Of a stretch of DNA of 64,000 nucleotides, positions 51,490-64,000 are shown piece after piece (positions within the stretch are counted from its first letter, which is position 1; every line of letters begins with the position of its first letter). The notes beneath the pieces were generated by a model, which did no database searches, was not told the DNA's origin, and saw nothing but the letters and a program-made list of their open reading frames with translations. A program made the translations under genes and the position numbers. This DNA comes from Cheilinus undulatus (lineage: Eukaryota; Chordata; Actinopteri; Labriformes; Labridae): contig NC_054866.1 in the NCBI RefSeq assembly GCF_018320785.1, forward strand, positions 29,737,000 through 29,800,999, read 5' to 3'.

Positions 51490-54400
51490 TAGAGGAGTAC
51501 AAGTTATCAATTGTAGAAAATGTTAAGGTAAATGAGGGGAAACTGTTAGCAGAGAGAGGCTGTTGTTGAGCAAAGGAAGGAAACAGAGGTTAGATCGCAC
51601 AGCTGCTGAGCAACAGATGTTGGTTAGCTGAAGTCTCAAGAGCTTTCAGAGATGATGAATATAACCTCAAAGATCTTATTCAACCTTGTCTCATTGGGCG
51701 TATTTACATCTCACTTAAATGCTGTTTGCCGGAAGTGAAACTTGTGTGGGGGGCAACAGAGAGAAACGGTTTGACGGTTATGAGCTTCTGGACATTTTGC
51801 CTCTTCAAAAATGATACACCAAGTCAGAAATCCCTCTGAAGTTTCTTGACTAAAATTTAGGAAACTTTCTGGCTGTTGCCACTGTTTAAATATCAGAACA
51901 GAAAATAAAACTGTTAAGAGAAATACACTGTATTCCTATCTATCAATATACAATTAGTTACACAGAATTTATGAAAAGTGGTGTCAAACAAATCAGTGTC
52001 AAGAAGTGATTCAAAGTGGTGTTAAGAATTAGAAACATTTCCAAATTTCATTAACATCCAGGACATTTACAGATCCTTAAAACACTCATTTATTTGTCAG
52101 ATATTAACCCTTTTATCAGCTACTTGCCTGTACAGATTATTTATTGCATGTTTTGTGAGTAAAAGTCATCTATTTATTATGTACTGTTGTAAATGTATGT
52201 GTGTTTGCTCTTCTAAATGTGATTAAAAGAAACTGTGTCACTGGAATGTTCTGTGAATTTTTACATTCACTAAAAAAAAACCCAGCCAGTAAACATCCGA
52301 CAGGATGGAGATTTCAGAAACCATGACTCAGAGTGTGTTGCACACACTGGAAAATAAACATTACAGGTCACCTTATTATGCTTAGGATCCCCATATGTAA
52401 ATTGCGTACAGAAAACAGAGCAGCAGTTTCGAGGCTTCTTAACTAAGACACAAACACTTCCTCTTTTAGGCCCCAGCTTGCTACAAAAAAGTCCCACTTA
52501 ACACTGAGAGTAGAGACACTTTGTTGAGAAGAGGCAGAATTTTCACATTATCAAACTGTGAAATATTTTCATGGTAGCTAGAAGTTGACAGACACCCTTT
52601 TAAGGCATAAAGTAGTTCCCTCACAGTTTTAGAAAACTCATGTGACCTACCACACAATGTGCAGTTCAGACCACAGGGGAAGTGAGACAACATTTGCCAG
52701 ATCCTACATGCTGAAAACATCACATCAAACTAGTGTCACAGTTCATTTCCACTGGTGCTCAATACATGTCAACCTTGGGACTTTTTTCCACTTCATTTGT
52801 GGCCAAAAGACTTATCTATGCCCCAGCTTTCATCCTTTCCATCATGTCCAAAGATAGCTGAAATAGACAACAAAGTCAACTATCATATTAAATGGTCTAA
52901 GTTTTCTCATGGTAACTTTAATGAAACCATATTTCAGCTTTACAGACCACTTTCAAGACTGTAAGGGAGAACTCAGAGTAAATCAGCAAGCCAATGAATA
53001 AGTGTTACTTTAGAGAAAGCAGTGCTACAGCTGCCCCTGTTAGACTGGCCAACTCTGATACCTCTGTCTTGGTCAGCTGCAACATTTGAAGTAATAAAAG
53101 GAAACAAATGTTTGATCTTGTATGTTAACTGGTTGTTTTTCACACATTTAAGTTACAAGGATAACTTCTCAAGACAGTTAAAAAGTTAACATGTGATCTA
53201 AAGTTTTTCATAAACATTTGTATGACTGTTCTCAGTTTGAATTAAAGTCCAAATGTTGAATATATGTTGATTCTTGGTACACAAGGACTTAAGTTAATCT
53301 CTGTATAGGTGGTATCTGGCACTCTTCTCGAAAAATATCAAAAATGTCCCATGCGTTATATGTTCTATGCTAACAGTCCTCGGTAATTTTCAAAAAAATT
53401 GAAGTAATTCAGGTTTAGTAGAGGCTCACATTAGCTGAAATTCTCCTTGGTTGAAAAATGAAGCTAATATGAAGTGCAAAAAAACTGCAGTTCCTCAAAT
53501 GTCCATGTCACGCTGACTGTTTAAAGACCCTGTAAAGTGACAATGAATCTGTATTTAGGTTTGTTGTATGACAGGTCACTGTGTTATGAACCCCTATATC
53601 AAATTTCAGTCAACTAAAACAACTCTAAGTTTATGAAATGAAGTTTCAAAATCAGAAATACGATCCTCTCAGATTTAAAAAATGTTACAATCTGAATGTT
53701 CCCTTATGACCAGCTGCCTGGCTCTGTGCCAGAGAAGAGACAAAGTCCAATTACTGGCACAAATCTCTGTCATGATGCTTTAAATGATCCATACACCACT
53801 GTGGCTGATAATTTTGGGAAATTTGCCTCACAATGAACAAAAAACAGCATTTAACTGACTGTTTTCTTTCAGTTAAGGCAGTGACATCCGCTAACAACCG
53901 ACTGTACTGAGATGAACTGCTCTGTGATTTTATATTGTCATGTTAGAGGGGTGGGGTTATTCACCACTGTGGACTTGTGACATCATGAGCCCACATATTG
54001 GACTCACCCACATGAAACCAAGCCAGGAAAGAGGTGAAAAACTTTCTAACAGTCCAAATCCAGTCACATGTAGGTCTCAGTGTTTTCACATGATTACAGC
54101 AACTCAGGCTAAAGACCCCCATCAGCTCCCTCACTTTGTCTGTTCAGGCTTTGATCTGCAGCAGTTGTTCCCAACTTTTTCCTTAGAGTCCTCTTCATTT
54201 GTATCTGGTTGCTGCCACTAGAGCTGTTTGGTCCACTTTAAATGAACCCTGGTCTGTTTCCCTGGACATTCTGATGCTTTTGAAGTGGTGTGAAAGCTCA
54301 TTCAAACTCTGGTGTGGACCAAACAAGTAAACTCTGGTCTGCTTGAAAACAGGGTTCTTGGTTCGCTTCCATACAAACCCTGGTGCAGCTCATTGTGCTG

Positions 54401-56740
54401 TGAAAGCAAGGCGAAATAACTTGTGCACCAAACCCAGGAAATGGTGTAAAATGTAATGTTTTATGGATGTACAGTCATGTCCATAAGTTTTAGGCATGTA
54501 GGGTGCTAAGGATTCACTGTGGAGCCTGACATGCCACGACCTGTGGCTTGAATGGTGGGGGAAGGGCAGCCATAGTCAACAAGCCACGTCACAAGTATGT
54601 TCCATGGCAGCCAAGGTCAAGTGTGAAGACATTTTTTATGTCCTGGCCTTTTCATCCTTGTAATACACTTGGGGACCGCTGGCAGTTTTAAGGCTCTTTG
54701 GACATCCAAAGCACGTCCAGGGGCTTGTGGCAGCCCTACTACCCAACCAGACAGTGCCCTAGACTGTGCTTACTCGCCATACTCATCCCTTACTCTGTCC
54801 TAAAAATGTGGACTTTATTTTCAAACAGATTATTTTCCCATGCCCTGGTAATATGCAAGGACATTCAGTACACCACTGGGGTTGTGTCGGTCCTCCTTCC
54901 CATCCCATGGTGCCCTCAGGTGGGCTTACACACCTCATCTTCAGCCTCAAATTTGGCCAAAACATGGTGCAGTAGTAGTACTGTATATATGTGATTTAAT
55001 AACTTAAGCATGTGGATACCTCGCTCGACATCTGCTTGAACATGGCAACATGTCATAACCTCTCACTCTCATTTCGGCTCGCTTGCCAGACAGCTAGCTG
55101 CCTTGCTTGCTGCTCAAACTGGGGTCCCTCTTGTGAAACACATATTCTGGTTAAAAGGTGAGCAGATTTAGACTTTGCCATCATCTTCTTTGCCTCTTCA
55201 TTGCTGTTTTTTAGGCTGATACCACCACAAACGTGCAGTGAGTAAAACTTGATATTGTCCAGACAGTTTGGTTTCCTTGATCAAGTGTGTGTGAAGAGTG
55301 CCAGGAGTTCTCTGGACTATCAGGTGTGAAATGACCAAAAACTGAACACCCCAGACCCACCTGGGAAAAAAATATAGCTGGCAAAAAATCAACACTGATT
55401 CATTGATAGATGAGAGTATTGGTCTGCATCTGTTTCAGTCAATATGATTTTAGAGCAGACAGTTCCTCACACCCCCCTGAAATCTCTGGTGGTCTCATTC
55501 ATTATTGTTTGGTGGGTCACTGTTAACAAATTACAAATAGTATGGTCTTGACCTGCTCTTTTTGTGAAGGAAATAACATTTGCTATGGATTAGCACTATA
55601 CAAAGAAAGACTGATTGATAAATTGGCTGAATGTAAATCACACTGTGTTACAGTGTATTGAATGTGCCATGTGCATTTTACTTGGCGTGTTTTATTTGTC
55701 AAGTGTTTTCTTTTACTTTTACTAGCTGCCTTTAACTCTTATGATCAACAAGCTGTGACTAAAGACAGTTCAAGTATAGGTTTGACTGATAATACAGTTA
55801 TGAAAAAGGCAGTTATTACTATAAGCATCATAACCCCTAAAGGGGCCATATCTCTTAATTTATCCTGCCACTTATAACCCATTTCCTGCACAAAAGCATC
55901 AGCATGCCATGAGAGGAAATACAAGTCATCTAAAGTCCCTCAAAATTCAGGAATAACAACTTCTTTTTCCTGTTTTTGTCATCATCAGAGATATATCAAC
56001 TAAATCATGAACATGACCCTAACTGACCTTATTGTAGGCAGCGCCTATAAAAAAGAATAAAGGCAGAAAAGTATGTTGTTTATAGTTTTATCAAAGGAAA
56101 TGTATGAGACATTAACCATAGAAAGTATCAAAAAGGCAGAAGATAGGCAACATTGGAGGGAAGTCATGTGCAGCTTACAAGAAAACTGATGTGCCTGGTT
56201 TCTGTGGTTGAGGTGTTGATATTCAGCCTCCACCTTAAAAGTTCATCTCATCAGCAGCAGATCATGTGTTCTTCTTTCTCTAATGTGGTAACATTCAAAT
56301 TTGTACCATCAGAACCAAAACATTGCAAAGTAAGACATAATAAACACCAAAACTGAGAAATAGAAATTTAAAGTTTATATATATTTCAGAGCATATTCTA
56401 CATGTTTTAATACAATTATACAGGTATATTTAATTTACAGAAAATACACAACTTTGTATACACAGTACCACTTTTCCTTGCTTTTTAAAATCTTTTTTAC
56501 ATAAGTTGTCCAAGAGAGTGTGACAAAGCTCAAAGGCCTCAAAAAGAAATATGTCAAAATAACAAGGTGAATCCCCTTCATATTATTCAGGTTAAAAGTC
56601 CATCATGACCTTTAGCAGCAAAGTGAAAACAGGAACAGATATAATACAATCTTAAAAACAAGACTGGATGTGGGAAAAGTGGCAGACAAGCGGTGGGTGG
56701 GTGTTCCACACGTGGTTTTCCAGAATAAACCGCCGCCATG
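51490..56740. other. Region between il10ra and the small membrane protein gene
   Basis: The genes converge here (il10ra plus, the next minus). No supported exon was found apart from the possible il10ra 3' UTR. A probable DNA-transposon-derived repeat lies around 54190-54420 ('ctggtctgtttccctggac', 'ctctggtgtggaccaaac'), and a lone Tc1-like end near 54468 ('gtacagtcatgtccataagtt'). Confidence 0.45.
52080..52227 (+). promoter_or_regulatory. AU-rich segment and distal poly(A) signal of il10ra
   Basis: The stretch contains 'atttatttg', the nonamer TTATTTATT at 52137-52145, a second 'tatttatta' near 52171 and an ATTAAA at 52222-52227. The nonamer fits the class II AU-rich element consensus that destabilises cytokine-pathway mRNAs. 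It would be in the transcript only if the distal signal is used. Confidence 0.4.
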
Positions 56741-56747
56741 GTGTCTG

Positions 56748-59700
56748 TCATTTTATACCACTGCTGATGGAGAAGGGAGGAGGAGATTTCTTCAAGCCGA
56801 CTTTGCTGCAATTATTAAGAGTCGATACTACTGGATTAAAAACTTTTCAAACTTCAAAACTTTTAAAATTTTGTGAAAGGCAGAGATAAAATTTCACTTA
56901 CGTGAGCACTTTGTCTTTCAAAGATGGCTCTATGGAGGAATAAGAAGATAAATGCATTAAAAAATTCCAACAGATTCATCATATTAAACTCTATATAGGT
57001 GACAACCATGTCAGCATGTAGGTACACATTTGAATAAAGGGGAAACAGTTTCAAATAAGGCTTGTTGACCAGAATTATTAAAAGCATACAGAAATTTTTG
57101 ATTTAAATTTACCTTTTAAATGCTATGTGTCTTGTGAACACTGTTTCTCTGTTGCAGGCCAATGTATGTGATACATTTCATACCCGTGTGTACAAAAACT
57201 GAAAATGGAATTTCCTGGAAGGGCCAATAAACTAACTAATTTATTCTTGTAGGGTCTGAAAAATAGAACCTGTCATAAACAAAATAAGTACACCTTAAAT
57301 ATCTTTTGAAATTAGAGTCAGAATCTCTGGATTCATGCAGTATGTCGACATGCAATGAAAAAGATTTCATTGTGTTAGTCCAACTAAAACTTGTGGGACT
57401 AAAGGCCGGCTCAGACCACATAATTTTTGGTCTTTCACAAAGGCACCATGTTAGGCTAAGCAACAAGACTCTTGATCCATCTTGGCTGACTAACTGGCTG
57501 CACTACAAGTGTGATCGAGTTTGAGTTCACAGGTCATCGGGGAGGCGGGTCAAAGAAAGGTGACACAAAGGTGGGTGTGCTGAGCAGCCACCATAACAAG
57601 ACAATTCTAAAAATGTCGAATTTCTGTGTCTTTAAAAGCTTTAATTTTAGAGAAAATGTCAGAACTCAAGTAACAATAGTTACAACATAGGAGTATACAT
57701 CTTCTAATTAATACAGCCATCCATTAAAAAAAAATCTACATAATGTACCCTGCAATACTGAAAAATTACAAATAAAATGAGTGCATCATGTCAATGAGTG
57801 ACCATGTTAACTGATTTAGATTGTTTTCCATTGAATACTGATGACTTTATTTTAACTGTATAATGTCAGCTGTCTTCAACATTTGTTGAAACTATGGCAT
57901 CTATAAACATGTTCGACTAAAAATCATCACTTATCATGGTCTCTAACTAAAGTGAAACCCTGATACAGTTAAGTCCACAGAGGAAAATGATGAAGAAACA
58001 AGGTGCAGACGGTGTGTTCTGACACTGGTCATAAGTTTCCTGTGCTGATCCATTAATAACTGATGTCCATCATATTAGTCAGTTTTGACTGCAGAATCTT
58101 TGCCACTATGTTTGTGGTTTACATCCTACACATCAAACAGACTGGTCGTATATGGCCTGAGCTTGCTGGTGCTACCCCTAGAGGTATCCTCCAGTATCAC
58201 ATCATTTACAGGCAGGTATATTGATAAGAACACTGGTGACGCAGCAGTAAAACAGCAATAATATCTCCAGCCTAACAAAACAGCATAGTGCAGAGATCAA
58301 TTTTATATTGCATGTCTTTACTTCAGTCAGACCAGACTGCCTATGCAGCAAGTAAGTGTAGCAGAAGTCACATTTTTTTTGCCTTTGGTTATAACCACAG
58401 GATAGAGGCATAGCACTCATCTACTTTGTAAAAAAAAATAACATACATGACATATACCCATTTAGCCGCTTGCTAATATGTTAGCAAGGTAAACAGGAAA
58501 GAAGTCCTAGTACCCAGCTGAAAAAGGTTATATCAACATCTACTACACAAGAGGTGAGCCTGCTCCTGGCAGTTATTCTCCTGCTGTGCATGTAAACTGG
58601 GTCAAGTACAACAGTCTAGTTATGCTGCCTGATTGTACTATAACTGCAGATCGACTTTGCTATGCGGGTAAATGCACCCATTGTCTGAATAACTCATCAC
58701 AGACAGTCTTCTGGTAAAAGAAGTTGTTCCTACCAACCACAGGAAGTGTTCACAGTTTTGTCATTTCTTATGGTAACAAAGTCCTTGACATTTACCATTG
58801 AACCTGAGTTTTTTGTTTTGTTTTTGGTGAAAACCATTACATTCATCTCTGCTTTTGGGGCTGAGTGAAACCTGGTCAGATAAATGAAACCTATCTGCAT
58901 GACTCAAAACACTAGAGACAAGATAAAATCGGATGCTCTTTTTTTGGTTGACATTGGCTTGAAATGAATCATTAAAGCTCCACTCACTCTTCTTTTTGCA
59001 GCACTTTTTGCATTTTTTGCATTTGTACTTGCAGCAGAATTGTACAATGGCAATGGTAAAGAGGATTGCCAAGATCCCAAAGCCAACGGCGACACCAACT
59101 GCTGCTGAGTTTACTCTGCTCCCTGCAAACAAACAAGGATAAGATTAGACCATTATTATCACAAGTGCAACAAAATCCACATACAAGCTTTTAAATTATA
59201 ATAAACAGGCTAGCTGAAGGACAAAAAGGACCTTCCTTTTTTAGATGTACAGTGCTTAACAAATTTATTAGACCACCCTAACCCTAACCAAAGTACGGTT
59301 TATGCCACAGCTGCCCTAAATTAACAGCATTGGTAATTACCAAAATCATTTTTTACGTTTCTGTAATGGTTAATACACCAATATGTAGAAGCTTTTTAAC
59401 CAAAATAATATTTTTAATGCTAAAATATAATTATTATTGTTTTCCATGAATTTTCAAATGTACTGATTTATAAAAAACTGATAAAATAGTAAAGCACATT
59501 AATATTTCTTGATTAATAATTCAAATTATAGTTATTTACTTGCATTCCTGAACAGAAAAATGAGTTTTAGTGGTTGAATGTTATGTTTGATTAATTTCTG
59601 ATTTCTCAGAGAAGCCCAGTGAGCCGGCTCAAATTTGGGTGAATTCAGCTTGAAATTCCTCATTCCTGTTCAAAATTGTAAAACGTGGAAAGCTAACTGA

Positions 59701-60429
59701 AAATGAAAGAGTCCGCATTAAAGCACTTCATGATGCTGGATGGTCCCTGAGACAAATATGACAGGTGGTCTAATAAATTTGTTAAGCACTGTATATCTGA
59801 CAGAATAGATAACCAACAGAAATAGTCATCTGTCTGGCTGTCATGGCCTAATTGGATCAATATGTACTCTATCTGTTCATTATGAATGAAATTTAACTCT
59901 GATGAAATGAAATTGAAAAATCAATCTCCTGGAGAGATGGTGGCTATGCTTTCATCTACAGTCCTCACAGAGACACTGAAATGACAACTGCAAAGGGCAA
60001 GAGATGGAAATACATATACCCATGCATGATGCAAAACGCTGAGATCTGTATCACACTTTCCTTTCCTTTTTCTTTCTTAACTGAGTGCCAATCGGCAACT
60101 AACAGCTAACAGAGAACTCCCTCCCGCAAAGCCCTGCAGTATGTTTCAATTTTTCATGGCACATTTCAATTAGTTATATTCATAAAACTCTGGATATTTT
60201 ATGTTTTAACAGTGACAAATCAAGAAAGGCTGGTTATTGTTACAGTGGGAAGGACCACATGAAATGTGGAACAAACATAACACTTAAAGTTACTGAATCC
60301 AAAGCAGTAATGTTGTAAATGAATTAGTACTAAGGCAGAATGACAACTCTTTATAACAGTACATCCCTCTCTTACAGTAAACACAATTGAAATGAAGAAT
60401 TACAGCTGATTCTTACCACCATTCCCCAT
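56748..60429 (-). CDS. smim35: Single-pass small membrane protein, probable SMIM35
   Basis: Four exons joined by GT-AG introns with matching phases: 60429-60417, 59122-58988, 56929-56902 and 56805-56748. The product is 77 residues. The ATG has G at -3 and +4. The N terminus MGNGGS fits the N-myristoylation pattern M-G-x-x-x-S. Residues 11-33 form one hydrophobic helix (AAVGVAVGFGILAILFTIAI), without a cleavable signal peptide. Directly after it come six cysteines in 13 residues among lysines (CCKYKCKKCKKCC, 34-46), then a basic tail ending SPPPFSISSGIK. I cannot recall the human SMIM35 sequence. The assignment rests on size, single helix, minus orientation and position just after il10ra, where human SMIM35 lies antisense to TMPRSS4. 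Function unknown; the Cys cluster may be palmitoylated or bind metal. Confidence 0.6.
59250..59791. mobile_element. Internally deleted Tc1/mariner element, 30-bp perfect TIRs
   Basis: The ends CAGTGCTTAACAAATTTATT... are perfect inverted repeats through about 28-30 bp, and TA dinucleotides flank both sides (59248-59249 and 59792-59793), the Tc1/mariner target. Near the right end the plus strand keeps a transposase N-terminal helix-turn-helix piece reading KLTENERVRIKALHDAGWSL (about 59690-59750). The rest of the gene is deleted. It lies in the intron between exons 1 and 2 of the small membrane protein gene. Intact ends imply recent movement. Confidence 0.92.
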
Positions 60430-60439
60430 AGCTGATTTG

Positions 60440-61900
60440 CCAGGATGGCCTGTGTTATCTCCTGTCTGTCTTCTCCTCTCTTCTCTGTCCACTTGATGTT
60501 CTGCTGTCACTCGCTTACTCGAAATCAGTCTTTAGTAAACAGTTGGACTCAATGGTTAGGGATAAAAATAGAGAATTCGCATGGCTTTCTTCTTTGCTTA
60601 CGTCTGCTTGTCCATATCCCCATACCAGTCATTCTTCCAAACCGGTCCGTCATCTTTCTTTGTTCTCCACCCTCCTTTCATTTGCACATTGTAGAACCAA
60701 GTGACTCTGACAACCTGATGTTCTCACATGTCCAGCCAGGCTTAATGACTTTCGATTTAGAAAACATACTGGAGTACTTTGATACTTCCCAGAACACAAA
60801 TTCTTCACAAAACTCACCTTTTGGTGTGGCTGTGTCACTGAGATTCAATGAGAAACTCAAACACAATCAGAAACTCTATGAGGCTCCTGTCTCATCAGGT
60901 CTTGCAACAAAGATCTTGAAACTATAACCATATAACAGGAAGCCTTTCTTTTGTCCCTCAGGGTGTCATAGCTCCATTGGCAGCCTCCCTTTTTTTCCTC
61001 TGAAAAAGTCATCAACAGGCAGCCAGGTGATCACACCTGGATCAGGTGGTGCATGGGGACTCCTGTCGGATGGCAGAGACATTACAACCCTTCTTAATAG
61101 TAGAAATGATGGTTCATTTTAAATAAGTTTCATAAAAACTGTGAGAATACTTGCAGGTATATTGTCTTTATCCCCACGTTTCTGTAAGGTATAAAACCGA
61201 GATCCTTGTGCACAGCCCAGCTTGTCAGGTTTCGTTTGTTGCAGGAGCAAAGTAAACAAAGAGAAATAATCTGCTACACTGGATTATTTCTCTTCCTTTC
61301 TGTAAGGATTGTCAAAATACTAGATTTACAACTTGGACACTAGCAAAAATCAAGCAATACTGATGCCTGTTTTGACATCACAGCTATAAAATAGTCCTGG
61401 CTCACTGTCTGTATATTCAAGGCTTTTTTTCTTAAGGATACATTGTTAGGTTTGATAAATCTGAACTCTGGCTGTAACGCCAACTTTCTCTGTTTCTCTT
61501 CCTGCATCGGTGACTGGTTTTATAGCTTATCAGATGATTTCTCTTGTTTTTGCAGTTCAGTTATCAATATACTGAAATTAATTGTCTATAATGCACATGG
61601 TGACATGTCTCGCTGTATGTTGGAGCCTTGCTACAACACTAAGATGCTGATTTGGTATGTAAGACTGTTATTTTCTCTAAAATGTAACCAGCCATGGTGC
61701 AAACTATAAATTCATTGGATATCAAAGCCCACTGGTAACAGAGACAGGGAAAGAGCTGCAGACATGAGGGATTAGGAAGTATGTACATATGGACAAAGAA
61801 CTTGTAATCCTTACTGCTCAGCCATCACAATGCTGCCACTGTTTTCTGCTTTTTTCTGAGGTAGCCTTCAATAACCATGAGTCTGTCTGTTTGGTTGAAG
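60440..61900. other. Upstream of the small membrane protein gene, no gene supported
   Basis: A 160-residue plus-strand open frame (60445-60927) and a few shorter ones occur, but none has family features or convincing splice sites. The promoter of the minus-strand smim35-like gene, and possibly that of a plus-strand tmprss4, should be in or near this stretch. Confidence 0.4.
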
Positions 61901-61909
61901 ACATTTTGT

Positions 61910-62482
61910 CTGAATCCCAATTTTCCAATTAACCCTCAATCTTACGCTAAAGCTCAACGCTCAGTCTTAAGTCACCCCTCAAAACCAAGTGTAAGAGCCA
62001 TCTTGTGACTTAGAAATGGGACACCCCTTAATAGCAGTTACGATTTCAGACTCTAGAGGGCAGTAATATGCCAAAACTGCGTGGTCTGCTGATTCAGAGG
62101 AAGAAGAAGAAGAAGAAGGAGATGGCATGCTTACGATCATAAAAATAAAAGTAAATGCTACACTACAAAAAGGCAAATAATCCATAAAATAACATTAAAC
62201 TAAGATATTGGAGTGGCTTTTGTAATTTTTTGATCTCTATTAACAAAAAAATTTATTTGTAGCTCGATTTCTTCCCTGCATTCGCTGCCATCTCTCTTTG
62301 AGTGATAACCTTCAATACCAAGGGAGCTCCAGGAACATCTCAAAATTGAGGGAGATAACGCCCTCAAACTCACCCCTCAACTCAACACTGGGGAGAATTG
62401 GGACAACCCTCGCATTTCACAGGAATGCGCATTTTGAGACTGAGGGTTAAGACTGAGAGTTAAGGGGAGAATTGGGATTCAG
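61910..62482. mobile_element. TIR DNA element, about 570 bp
   Basis: The ends CTGAATCCCAATTTTCC (left) and CTGAATCCCAATTCTCC (right, inverted) match at 16 of 17 positions. Subterminal words 'ttaaccctca' and 'ctcagtcttaa' recur inverted near the right end. A (GAA)n run lies at about 62098-62118. No coding capacity and no clear target duplication, so the superfamily is not assigned. Confidence 0.7.
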
Positions 62483-62959
62483 CCTTTGTCTTATCTTCTT
62501 AAATTATTTTGCAAATATCTCTCAAACAATGAGGGTTGCTCTCCAACCCTGCTCACGCTAAGATGCGGGGCTGACACACAGACAGGATATACTGTATGTA
62601 CATGCAGTGCTGCTGTAAATGCTCTTAATTGTAATGTGGACAAACATGAACAATAAAGAATGACTGATACCAAAAAGATTTACCTTGAAAATGAAGAGAT
62701 GATAAAGACACATCTTAGATAATGCACCTTCTAAATCTAAGACCTCTGACCAATAAAATGAAGACTTTAACAAAAATTTTAACTTTATTTTAAATTTTTA
62801 AGTTGAAAGAATACAACTCTGTCACAGACAGATTTAAACAGGAGAAAAGGAACATACGATTATATGTCAAGCCACTATATAGCTTACAGACACATAATGC
62901 ACAAAGGTAATCCAGGGTGACAGTAGGAACACTAATAACTTAGAGGGACACAAGTAGAT

Positions 62960-63950
62960 CAGCACAGATTATTCCAATATCAACATTGTTCCCACTGATA
63001 GAGGTGTTTCAAATCTAGCATAGGTTATCACCTTTTTGTGATAGGTACGTTTCCCATTTCTTCCACAGAGCATCACACTTTTCCTTCTGCAGTCTTAGAC
63101 AGAAGGTCAGATTTTCCATGCATTGGATGTTTTTTAACTATACCTGCCCACTGACTGATCGTGGGTGGTTCCCTACAGAGCCATCGCCTTGTTATGGCCT
63201 TTTTTCTTGCTGTCATAAATATTCTGAGGAGGTATCTGTCATTTTTAGGGACTTTTGGGTCTATATTTCCTAAGTAGAAAGATAAACAGGTAAATTCAAA
63301 ACTATAGCAGAGGATTTTTCTAACTATAGTGTAAACATTTTCCAAGAAGGGTTTGAGAACAGGGCAATGCCAGAATGTATGTGAATGATCTGCCATAGAA
63401 TGACCACATTCTCTCCAACAATTGAGCTGGCCACTGGATTGTCTGGATTTTTGTTTTGGTGTTATAAAAAATCTGATGAGGTTCTTCCATGAAAAATCCC
63501 TCCATGATTGTGAGACTGTAGTAGTGATTTGTGTGTTGATCATATTTGTCCAGTCTCCAGAGGAAATAGCCACCCCCACTTCCTTTTCCCATTTTGCCTT
63601 TACATAATCTGTTGAGTTCCCTCTTAGTTCAGTTAAAAACCTGTATTATTCACCTATAATCTTTCTTGAACCTTTTGTTTTATAAGCTTTGAGAACATTT
63701 GTGCAATACCTGTAAAACTCCTTGGTATAGACCCTTTAACATTCTTATCAAAATAATGCCGGAGTTGGAGGTACCTATAGAAATCAGTCGAACAAGGTCA
63801 TATTTTCCTGACACAGTTTGAAAATAAATAATTAAATGAAGAACTGAGACTTAAGTCCAATTTCAGGCTTTTTAAGGATCCCCAGCAACCCTGTAAATAT
63901 TAATTTCTGACAAAATTATCAAATATTTTATGCATTTGTTGTTTATTGTT
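62960..63950 (-). pseudogene. L1-like LINE ORF2 C-terminal fragment, frameshifted
   Basis: The minus strand reads as the C-terminal end of a fish L1/Tx1-type reverse transcriptase: SWRDFSWKNLIRFFITPKQK, then CWRECG with Cys and His spacing (CWRECGHSMADHSHTFWHC), and a terminal KCDALWKKWETYLSQKG that is reached only after a frameshift near 63080. Further 5' words such as RFLTELRGNSTDYVKAKW continue to about 63650 in other frames. The copy is truncated and frameshifted and cannot be active. Confidence 0.8.
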
Positions 63951-64000
63951 AAGTTTAATCTGGTTTTGGCATCAACAGTTGTTACCGTTCATGCCCATAA

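Noticed and set aside
58140-58190. Possible terminal exon of the small membrane protein gene after the CTCTAG acceptor
   Set aside because: The phase-correct reading is a short uninformative tail. The two-exon alternative at 56929-56902 and 56805-56748 has better splice sites and a chemically similar Lys-rich continuation.
60445-60927. 160-residue plus-strand open frame containing an EPSDSDN motif, considered as the start of tmprss4
   Set aside because: The resemblance to the mammalian TMPRSS4 N terminus is a few residues only. No GT donor follows in phase and there is no membrane segment or protease motif.

Overview
This window is nuclear DNA from a ray-finned fish, most likely a percomorph teleost. 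The evidence is intron-rich vertebrate genes with GT-AG introns, dense fish-type DNA transposons (hAT, Tc1/mariner), tRNA-derived SINEs, LINE tails and microsatellites. There is no bacterial or viral gene organisation. Most long open frames are chance frames or parts of repeats; the real genes are assembled from short exons whose splice phases I checked by hand.

Four multi-exon genes can be read to a complete coding frame. (1) fxyd6, minus strand, 5359-13690, seven coding exons, about 102 residues: a small type I membrane regulator of Na,K-ATPase. (2) tmprss13, minus strand, 22777-39639, 13 exons, 494 residues: a type II transmembrane serine protease with PPxY tail, membrane anchor, truncated LDLR-A, SRCR and trypsin domains. 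(3) il10ra (crfb7), plus strand, 46114-51369, seven exons, 567 residues: the ligand-binding chain of the interleukin-10 receptor. (4) A 77-residue single-pass membrane protein, minus strand, 56748-60429, four exons, probably the smim35 orthologue. Two exon-like pieces near the left edge (1350-1397 and ending at 2722) may be the 5' end of fxyd2.

Order and orientation (fxyd2? -, fxyd6 -, tmprss13 -, il10ra +, smim35 -) match my recollection of human 11q23.3 (FXYD2, FXYD6, TMPRSS13, IL10RA, SMIM35, TMPRSS4). This is a conserved bony-vertebrate block, and tmprss4 would be expected just to the right. The genes do not form a pathway: they are an ion-pump regulator, an epithelial surface protease, an immune cytokine receptor and an uncharacterised membrane peptide.

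The space between and inside the genes is mostly repeats: a SINE with perfect 18-bp target duplication (589-737), a degenerate ~20-bp tandem array (8315-9060), two hAT elements with perfect 8-bp duplications (24979-26643 in a tmprss13 intron; 47270-48094 in an il10ra intron), Tc1/mariner elements (32393-33502; 59250-59791 with 30-bp perfect terminal repeats), other TIR elements (29792-30273; 61910-62482) and an L1-like reverse transcriptase tail (about 63000-63950). I found no previously undescribed system. The most interesting points are a 24-nt in-frame microexon in fxyd6, the degron and single YxxQ site in the IL-10 receptor tail, and the Cys/Lys-rich, possibly myristoylated small membrane protein.
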